A stretch of 9,459 bases of DNA from DATACN01 sp038215095 (GTDB lineage: Bacteria; Actinomycetota; Thermoleophilia; Solirubrobacterales; Thermoleophilaceae), in contig JBBQRG010000096.1 of NCBI GenBank assembly GCA_038215095.1, forward strand, positions 1 through 9,459, in the 5' to 3' direction. Positions 4,826 to 9,459 of this stretch are shown here, piece after piece. Position 1 is the first letter of the stretch, and each line of letters begins with the position of its first letter. The position numbers were made by a program, and so were the translations under genes. The notes under the pieces were generated by a model. That model saw only the letters and a list, made by a program, of their open reading frames with translations. It was not told the origin of the DNA and did not search any database.

Positions 4826-6684
4826 GAGGGGGCTTCCGCGGCGTCCAGGTCGCCGGCGCCGTTGGCCGACGCGCCATTGCCGGCCGACGCGCCGTCGGCC
4901 TGCTTCGCCACGCGCGGCTCGCCCTCGGGCACCTGGACGGCTGAGCCGGCGCCGAGCTCCGCGATCGGCCCGGGCATCAGCTCGTCCGCGGGCGGCAGCT
5001 CGATTCCGAGCACCTTCATGCGGCGCTTCAGCGTGCGGTAGGCCTGGCCGTAGATCTCGCGCGAGCCGTAGCCGTAGGACTCGAACTCGCGCGGGCTCTC
5101 GGCGTACGGCGGCACGAAGACGTGGGCGGCGCGCGGCGCCAGCTCGAGCACCGTGCGCTCGACGGTGGCGCGGTGGCGCGAGTCCTCGGCGATCGCGTCG
5201 CGCAGGAAGCGCACGCCGAAGGCGACGTGGCGGTGCTCGTCGCGCTCCACCAGGCCGAAGCCCTCCACGAAGCCGGGGTAGAGCCCGTGCTCGGTCATCC
5301 AGTCGCGGATCAGCGTCTGGCCGGTCACGGCCAAGAAGCCCTCCACGATCATGTGGTAGGTGGTGATGCCCTCGACGAAGAGGTCGAGGTCGTCCGGCTT
5401 CGCCTTGATGCGCTTGGAGACGTCGCGCAGGCCGTCGTCGAAGACGTCGCGCCAGGGCGAGAGCAGCCGCTCCTCGACCTCGCTCATCCGCCCGCGCAGG
5501 TCGTCCGAGGAGAGCGCCATCACCTCGCCGCCGAAGCGGTCGAAGAACGCGGCGTGGCGCGCCTCGTCCACGAGCTGGGTGGCCAGGAAGAGCTCGATCT
5601 CGCCGCTGGGGGCCGCGGCCAGGAAGGGCGCGAGGTCGGCGGTCACGCGCTCCTCGCCGACATAGAAGGACCCCAGCGACCAGATCGTGTCCTGCTGGGC
5701 GGCGCCCGGGGTCGCGACCCAGTGCTCCTTGTCGATCGTGAAGTCGAGCTCGTGCGCGCGCCAGTTCTGACGCTCCCAGAGCGCGTAGAGCTGGCGGTAG
5801 TCGAGCAGGTCGGAGCCGCTGCGGCCCACCTCGGAGTCGTGGCCGGGATCGCCCTGGCCGGCGCCCACGCGGTCGGGGCTCCACAGGCCCTCGCGCTTTG
5901 CCTGGATGCGGCGCTGCTTGGCCTCGCGCTGCTGCTCGGCGTCGTCGCGCTCCTGCGAGCGGTCGATCCAGCGGCCCAGCAGCGTGATCGGGTAGAGCTG
6001 GCCGTCGACCTCGATGATGCGCCGCCGCATGGCCTCGTTGGGCGTCAGCAGGCCGGCGGCGAGCCGCTGGTAGGCGTCGAAGGGCATGCGCGCTGTGGCG
6101 GCGAGGTCGCCCTCGGGCCGCTCGCTGTCCACCACGAGCGGCTGGCCGTCGCGGGCTTGCACGTACCAGCTGCCGCCGCCCTCGCCGGTGATCTCGTAGC
6201 GCAGCGTGAAGGCGTGGCCCTCGGTCCACTTCGGCTCGATCAGGTGCGGCAGCGAGCGGTAGAGCACGTCCGGGTCGATGCGCCCGCCGGCCTGCACCAC
6301 GTCCTCGAGCGTCATGCTCGAGTCGCCCATCGCGCGCAGCTTCAGCGCGCGGCGGCGCTTGCCGCGGATGCGCAGGCGGCCGCGGAGCATCAGGCCGAGC
6401 GGCTTTGCCTCGCCGAGCGCCATCGCCACGAGGGTCTCGGCGTCCGTGGTCAGGCGGAAGTCCACGGGGCCGTCGCCTGAAGTCGCCTCGTCCACGCGCG
6501 CGCCGCCGTCGGTGACCGCGACGCGGTAGCTGCCCACCTCGTCGACGGTGAGCTGGTAGGCCAGCGTGTCGCCGATCGACGCAGCCGCCGCGGGCAGCGT
6601 CATCAGCACCAGCCGGGCGGCCAGCTTCGGGTCCTCGCGCGCGATCCGCCGGAGGGCGTCGCGCTGGGGATCAGCTGGGCTCAA
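4822..6684 (-). CDS. Tandem SCP2-like domains fused to an R2-like ligand-binding oxidase (R2lox)
   Basis: The 620-residue product has three parts. Residues about 15-120 and 135-245 each resemble an SCP2 sterol/lipid-carrier domain (MLRGRLRIRGKRRRALKL at 99-116 matches the typical C-terminal SCP2 motif). A charged linker (245-285) follows. Residues about 295-560 are a ferritin-like four-helix di-metal domain with Glu344, Glu374-x2-His377, Glu448 and Glu483-x2-His486. Val347 (Glu344+3) and Tyr443 (Glu448-5) sit where R2lox forms its Val-Tyr ether cross-link. Known R2lox proteins hold a Mn/Fe site and a long-chain fatty-acid-like ligand and are not true ribonucleotide reductases. The tail (580-620) is Ala/Gly-rich and probably disordered. 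The start is TTG overlapping the MBL gene stop (TTGA), with only a poor ribosome-binding site, so reinitiation is likely. The substrate is unknown; lipid or acyl chain is inferred. Confidence 0.85.
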   Translation of the reverse strand: MSPADPQRDALRRIAREDPKLAARLVLMTLPAAAASIGDTLAYQLTVDEVGSYRVAVTDGGARVDEATSGDGPVDFRLTTDAETLVAMALGEAKPLGLMLRGRLRIRGKRRRALKLRAMGDSSMTLEDVVQAGGRIDPDVLYRSLPHLIEPKWTEGHAFTLRYEITGEGGGSWYVQARDGQPLVVDSERPEGDLAATARMPFDAYQRLAAGLLTPNEAMRRRIIEVDGQLYPITLLGRWIDRSQERDDAEQQREAKQRRIQAKREGLWSPDRVGAGQGDPGHDSEVGRSGSDLLDYRQLYALWERQNWRAHELDFTIDKEHWVATPGAAQQDTIWSLGSFYVGEERVTADLAPFLAAAPSGEIELFLATQLVDEARHAAFFDRFGGEVMALSSDDLRGRMSEVEERLLSPWRDVFDDGLRDVSKRIKAKPDDLDLFVEGITTYHMIVEGFLAVTGQTLIRDWMTEHGLYPGFVEGFGLVERDEHRHVAFGVRFLRDAIAEDSRHRATVERTVLELAPRAAHVFVPPYAESPREFESYGYGSREIYGQAYRTLKRRMKVLGIELPPADELMPGPIAELGAGSAVQVPEGEPRVAKQADGASAGNGASANGAGDLDAAEAPS

Positions 6685-7328
6685 GCGGCCCGTTCCAGGA
6701 TCTCAACCTCCACCTGGGCCTTATCGGCGAAGGCGCGGGCGTCTTGAAAGCTGCCGATGTGCTCTCCCCAGTGCATCGGGACCGCCACGCCGGGCTGGAT
6801 CCTGCGCGCCGCCTCGGCCGCCTCGCCGGCGGTCATCACGTAGACCCCGCTCACGGGCAGGAGAGCCACGTCCACTCCGGTCACGCTGTCCATTTCGGGG
6901 ATCACGTCGGTGTCGCCGGAATGGTAGAGCCGCTCCCCGCGGACGTTCAGGTCGAATCCCACCCATCCCGCATCTCGCGGATGAAACAGCTTCCCCTCGG
7001 GGTCGCGCTTGGAGGTGTTGTAGGCCGCGACGGCGGCGATCCCCACCCCGCGCAGCAGCTCGCGCTCGACCGCCTCCCCCGGGGCGATCGACAGCACCTG
7101 GCCGTTCACGCGCTCGGCCACGGCCGCCGGGCCCACCAGCCATGTGTTGCGGTGGGATAGGCGCTCGATATCCTGGGGGGAGAAGTGGTCGTAGTGGCCG
7201 TGGGTGACCAGGATCAGGTCGGCCTTGGGGGCGTCGCCGACGCGGTAGGGGTCGATGTACACGAGCCCTCCCGGGGTGCTGATGCGAAAGCCCGAATGAC
7301 CGAGCCACTCCACGGAGTCGAGCAGCAT
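6681..7328 (-). CDS. MBL-fold metal-dependent hydrolase (UlaG/UPF0173-like)
   Basis: A 215-residue single-domain metallo-beta-lactamase-fold protein. It has the leading WLGHSGF (His11), the zinc-binding His43-x-His45-x-Asp47-His48, a later HSGDTD (His136, Asp139) and a C-terminal PMHWGEH (His186). This set fits the short UlaG-like branch of MBL hydrolases rather than beta-lactamases proper or glyoxalase II. It probably binds two metal ions and cleaves an ester, lactone or phosphodiester; the substrate is not evident. The start is ATG with no ribosome-binding site, but TATATT ends 6 nt upstream, indicating leaderless translation. Its TGA overlaps the TTG of the SCP2-R2lox gene, so the two proteins are made from one coupled transcript and may act on the same substrate. 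Confidence 0.85.
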   Translation of the reverse strand: MLLDSVEWLGHSGFRISTPGGLVYIDPYRVGDAPKADLILVTHGHYDHFSPQDIERLSHRNTWLVGPAAVAERVNGQVLSIAPGEAVERELLRGVGIAAVAAYNTSKRDPEGKLFHPRDAGWVGFDLNVRGERLYHSGDTDVIPEMDSVTGVDVALLPVSGVYVMTAGEAAEAARRIQPGVAVPMHWGEHIGSFQDARAFADKAQVEVEILERAA

Positions 7329-7334
7329 CAGGGC

Positions 7335-7344
7335 AATATAGGCT
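7335..7344. promoter_or_regulatory. Symmetric bidirectional promoter: overlapping -10 boxes for two leaderless genes
   Basis: Only 22 bp separate the two divergent ATG codons. On the minus strand TATATT (7340 down to 7335) ends 6 nt before the MBL ATG. On the plus strand TAGGCT (7339-7344) ends 6 nt before the crotonase ATG. Both fit TAnnnT and share the self-complementary TA at 7339-7340, which is the exact midpoint between the two starts. Neither gene has a ribosome-binding site. The arrangement implies two leaderless transcripts from one symmetric element. No -35 element was recognised on either side. Confidence 0.6.
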
Positions 7345-7350
7345 CGCCCG

Positions 7351-8145
7351 ATGAGCTACGAGATGTTGATCTGGGAGCAGGACGGCGGGGTCGGGCGCCT
7401 CACGCTCAACCGGCCGGACAGCCTGAACGCCTGGACCGCCGAGTTCGGGCACGAGCTGAAGCAGGTGATCGAGGGCGAGGCCGCCGACGAGTCGGTGCGC
7501 GCGCTGCTGATCACGGGCGCGGGGCGCGGCTTCTCCTCCGGGGCCGACCTGAAGGCCGGCTTCGACCCCTCGCCGGACGACGGCATGCCCGACGTGCGCA
7601 AGGAGCTGCTCGAGGTCTACCACCCGATCATCGCCGGGGTGCGGCGGCTCGAGAAGCCCGTCGTGGGCGCGGTGAACGGCCCCGCGGTGGGCATCGGGGC
7701 CTCGCTGGCCTTCGCCTGCGACCTGGTGCTGGCCGCGGAGTCGGCCTTCTTCGGCCTGGCGTTCGTGAACATCGGCCTGATGCCCGACGGCGGCTCGACG
7801 CTGTTCGTGCCCACCGCCGTGGGCAAGGCGCGCGCCTTCCAGATGGCGCTGCTGGGCGAGCGGGTGCCGGCCGACCGCGCGCTCGAGTGGGGCCTCGTGA
7901 ACTACGTGTACCCGGACGGCGAGCTGATGGACGAGGCGAACACGCTGGTCGAGAAGCTGGCCGCGGGGCCGACGCTCTCCTACGCCTCCTCGAAGCGGGC
8001 GCTCAACCAGATGCTCTATCCGGACCTCGACGGGCAGCTCGACCTCGAGGCCGAGCTGCAGCACGCCCTCGCGCGCACGCGTGACTTCACGGAGGGCGTC
8101 AGCGCCTTCGTCGAGAAGCGCGACCCCGCCTTCCAGGGCGCATGA
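7351..8145 (+). CDS. Enoyl-CoA hydratase/isomerase (crotonase) family protein, PaaG-like active site
   Basis: A 264-residue crotonase-fold enzyme acting on acyl-CoA thioesters in the cytosol. The oxyanion-hole segments are clear: FSSGADL (61-67) and GPAVGIG (110-116). By my alignment to rat enoyl-CoA hydratase, its catalytic glutamates Glu144 and Glu164 correspond here to Ser118 and Phe138, so simple hydratase activity is doubtful. Instead there is an aspartate in IGLMPDGG (Asp146), the position used by PaaG-type isomerases (epoxyphenylacetyl-CoA or delta3-delta2-enoyl-CoA isomerisation). Length is normal for the family. The start ATG has no ribosome-binding site but a TAGGCT box ending 6 nt upstream, suggesting a leaderless transcript. 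Its stop overlaps the next gene (ATGA). An unspecific enoyl-CoA hydratase label would be safe; isomerase is the better guess. Confidence 0.9.
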   Translation: MSYEMLIWEQDGGVGRLTLNRPDSLNAWTAEFGHELKQVIEGEAADESVRALLITGAGRGFSSGADLKAGFDPSPDDGMPDVRKELLEVYHPIIAGVRRLEKPVVGAVNGPAVGIGASLAFACDLVLAAESAFFGLAFVNIGLMPDGGSTLFVPTAVGKARAFQMALLGERVPADRALEWGLVNYVYPDGELMDEANTLVEKLAAGPTLSYASSKRALNQMLYPDLDGQLDLEAELQHALARTRDFTEGVSAFVEKRDPAFQGA

Positions 8146-8333
8146 GGGCGCTGCCCGCGCGGGCCACGGGCGCGCTGGCGGTGGGAGCGGCCGCGATCGG
8201 GGCGCTGGCGGTCGGCCGCGTGGCGATCAAGAAAGCGGTGATCGAGCGGCTCGAGATCGAGGAGCTGACCGTGGGCAGGCTGCGCGTCCGGGAGCTCGAG
8301 ATCGAGCAAGAGCGGCGCCAGGCCGCCAAGTAG
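8142..8333 (+). CDS. 63-residue protein of pentapeptide-like repeats
   Basis: The product is nine uninterrupted five-residue units (residues 11-55) with an aliphatic residue at position 4 of every unit (Ile or Val) and Ala/Leu/Val at position 2. Early units are small and hydrophobic (ALAVG); later ones become charged (RLEIE, ELEIE). This period and side-chain pattern resembles pentapeptide-repeat proteins, which form a right-handed square beta-helix, although the usual Asp/Asn is missing. The first 25 residues could alternatively insert in a membrane. The ATG overlaps the crotonase stop (ATGA), so it should be translated by coupling, and coxB begins 38 nt later. Function is unknown. Codon usage matches its neighbours and the register is conserved over all units, which argues that it is a real gene. 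Confidence 0.65.
   Translation: MRALPARATGALAVGAAAIGALAVGRVAIKKAVIERLEIEELTVGRLRVRELEIEQERRQAAK
8172..8306 (+). repeat. 15-nt tandem repeat, nine units, inside the 63-residue gene
   Basis: Nine 15-base units encode the pentads. Some are still similar at DNA level: GCGCTGGCGGT occurs at 8172-8182 and again at 8202-8212 (two units apart), and CTCGAGATCGAG at 8250-8261 and 8295-8306 (three units apart). Others are diverged, which suggests old duplication followed by selection on the protein pattern. Confidence 0.6.
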
Positions 8334-8337
8334 CGAC

Positions 8338-8352
8338 CTCCACTATGTGGAG
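8338..8352. promoter_or_regulatory. Perfect CTCCAC-TAT-GTGGAG inverted repeat before coxB
   Basis: A 6-bp perfect inverted repeat with a 3-base loop lies in the short gap between the 63-residue gene and coxB. Its loop and right arm contain an alternative coxB ATG (8345). It could be an RNA hairpin that separates translation of the two genes, or a short operator. It has no T-run, so a terminator is unlikely. Confidence 0.35.
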
Positions 8353-8371
8353 CGAGCCCGTGGCCGGGGAT

Positions 8372-9259
8372 ATGATGCGCCGCGCCTTGGCCTCCTCCAC
8401 GACACGGCGACTGGTCGTTGCCGCCCTAGCCGCGGCGCTGGTCGCGATGCTGGTGCTCGCGCCGGGGGCGTTCGCCGACGCCCTCACCCCCGAGTCCGGC
8501 GGCGGCTCGCAGAACGCCGAGAGCATCGACACGCTCTACAAGATCGCGCTGTACGTAGCCATCGTGATCTTCCTGATCGTCGAGGGCACCCTGATCTGGT
8601 CGCTGGTTCGCTACCGCGCCCGCCGCGGCGGCCCGGAGCCCGCCCAGATCCGCGGCAACACCCCGCTCGAGCTGGGCTGGACGATCGCGGCGACCATGAT
8701 CCTGGTGGTACTCGCAACGATCACCTTCGTGTACCTCGGCCGCATCGAGAACCCGCCGCCCTCGGACCCGGGCGGCCTGCAGTCGCTGCGCAGCGAGCAG
8801 GCCATCGTGGGGCAGGCCTCGATCCCGGGTGGCAAGGGGCTGACGATCCACGTGAACGGCCAGCAGTACGTGTGGCGCTACGACTACCCGGGCGACCAGC
8901 AGCTGTTCAGCTACCACGAGATGGTGGTGCCCACGGGCACGACCATCGGCCTGAAGATCGACTCCTCGGATGTGGCCCATTCCTGGTGGATCCCCAAGCT
9001 CGGCGGCAAGGCCGACGCCATACCGGGCCACACCAACGAGACCTGGTTCAAGATCAAGCGCGGCCAGGAGGGCTCCTACGGGGGCCAGTGCGCCGAGCTC
9101 TGCGGCTCCGGCCACGCGGACATGAGGGCGCGCGTGCGCGCCGTGACCCCGGCCCAGTTCGAGGCCTGGTCCCAGCGCCAGCGCGCCGACATCAAGGCCT
9201 CCCAGACCGGGCTGGCACAGCAGCGTCGACAACGAGAGCGAACCGGAGGCGTGCAGTAG
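8372..9259 (+). CDS. ctaC: Cytochrome c oxidase subunit II (CuA subunit)
   Basis: Subunit II of an aa3-type haem-copper oxidase: it accepts electrons from cytochrome c at the CuA site outside the membrane and passes them to subunit I. The 295-residue product has a signal peptide (hydrophobic 14-33, likely cut after Ala-Phe-Ala about 35), two membrane helices (about 54-79 and 101-123), then the cupredoxin domain. All CuA ligands are present: His203, Cys240, Glu242 (backbone), Cys244, His248 and Met251. The aromatic patch QQYVWRYDY (164-172) is the usual electron-entry region. There is no fused cytochrome c domain at the C-terminus. The start is uncertain: ATG at 8372 or 8375 has a nearby GGGGA, and ATG at 8345 is also in frame but without a ribosome-binding site. 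ctaD follows with a one-base overlap. Confidence 0.95.
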   Translation: MMRRALASSTTRRLVVAALAAALVAMLVLAPGAFADALTPESGGGSQNAESIDTLYKIALYVAIVIFLIVEGTLIWSLVRYRARRGGPEPAQIRGNTPLELGWTIAATMILVVLATITFVYLGRIENPPPSDPGGLQSLRSEQAIVGQASIPGGKGLTIHVNGQQYVWRYDYPGDQQLFSYHEMVVPTGTTIGLKIDSSDVAHSWWIPKLGGKADAIPGHTNETWFKIKRGQEGSYGGQCAELCGSGHADMRARVRAVTPAQFEAWSQRQRADIKASQTGLAQQRRQRERTGGVQ

Positions 9260-9459
9260 TGGAAGCCACGACGATCCCAAGGACCGCCTCCAGCCCCGAG
9301 GTGGTGATGGACGGCCTGAGGGACCGCCCGCGCGGCTGGCTCGAGTGGCTCACCACCACCGACCACAAGAAGATCGGGATCCTCTACCTGTTCGCCACCT
9401 TCGGGTTCTTCATCATCGGCGGCGTCGAGGCGCTGATCATGCGCCTCCAGCTGTTCCAG
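9259..9459 (+). CDS. ctaD: Cytochrome c oxidase subunit I, N-terminal part (cut by window end)
   Basis: Only the first 67 codons are in the window. The sequence WLTTTDHKKIGILYLF (30-45) is the hallmark start of haem-copper oxidase subunit I, followed by the first half of the first membrane helix region ending in MRLQLFQ. The complete protein would carry haem a, haem a3 and CuB and drive proton pumping; none of those ligands is reached here. The GTG start overlaps the ctaC stop by one base (TAGTG), with GGAGG 9 nt upstream inside the end of ctaC. An in-frame ATG at 9307 is a possible later start but lacks an equally good site. The order ctaC-ctaD is typical for actinobacteria. Confidence 0.95.
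   Translation, partial: MEATTIPRTASSPEVVMDGLRDRPRGWLEWLTTTDHKKIGILYLFATFGFFIIGGVEALIMRLQLFQ

Noticed and set aside
5122..6480. Long open frame on the strand opposite the SCP2-R2lox gene
   Set aside because: High GC removes stop codons from other frames. The translation is rich in Arg, Ala, His and Val with no domain or motif, while the opposite frame has clear SCP2 and di-metal motifs.
4822..6684. Class I ribonucleotide reductase small subunit (NrdB/NrdF)
   Set aside because: The EXXH pairs, the Val/Tyr cross-link positions and the fused SCP2-like domains fit R2lox. No large subunit gene is nearby.
6721..8064. 447-codon minus-strand frame spanning the MBL and crotonase genes
   Set aside because: It crosses two well-supported genes and the promoter gap, in a frame with no recognisable domain.
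8371..8376. TATGAT as a -10 box for ctaC
   Set aside because: It overlaps the ATGATG start codons themselves, and a transcript from it would begin inside the coding region without a suitable in-frame start at leaderless spacing.

Overview
The window is very GC-rich (about 70% by eye), with GTG and TTG start codons, LPxTG-type surface protein chemistry and TAnnnT -10 boxes placed 6 nt before start codons. This suggests a high-GC Actinomycetota. The gene set would suit a Solirubrobacterales/Thermoleophilia-type lineage, but that is an inference from family resemblance and was not tested. No rRNA, tRNA, IS element, CRISPR array or phage gene was seen. The window is almost fully coding, and the longest gap with no gene is the first 102 bases.

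Layout. (1) 103-195 (+): a 30-residue protein with two CxxC pairs and a good ribosome-binding site. (2) 218-1063 (-): an RhtA-like EamA exporter that looks leaderless. (3) 1124-4340 (-): a tightly packed operon transcribed right to left, PAP2-superfamily membrane enzyme > UPF0104/MprF-type flippase-like membrane protein > thioredoxin reductase (trxB). Its junctions are ATGA and TTGA stop/start overlaps. An AT-rich patch of rare codons at the end of the flippase gene holds a probable extra promoter for trxB. (4) 4321-4812 (+): a secreted protein with a Thr/Pro-rich stalk and an LPHTG sorting signal; its start overlaps the start of the divergent PAP2 gene. (5) 4822-7328 (-): a metallo-beta-lactamase-fold hydrolase followed, again through TTGA, by an unusual 620-residue fusion of two SCP2-like lipid-binding domains with an R2-like ligand-binding oxidase (R2lox). 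(6) 7351-9459 (+): a crotonase-family isomerase/hydratase, a 63-residue protein built from pentapeptide-like repeats (ATGA overlap), then cytochrome c oxidase subunit II (CuA) and the first 67 codons of subunit I.

The most interesting part is 4822-8333. The SCP2-SCP2-R2lox fusion keeps all six metal ligands and the Val/Tyr pair that forms the R2lox ether cross-link. It is coupled to an MBL hydrolase and diverges from an acyl-CoA isomerase-like gene across only 22 bp. That 22-bp gap is symmetric: each strand has a TAnnnT box, the two boxes share one TA step, and each ends 6 nt before an ATG, so both genes look leaderless from one bidirectional promoter. A lipid or acyl-CoA oxidation module is a reasonable hypothesis for this cassette, but its substrate cannot be read from sequence.
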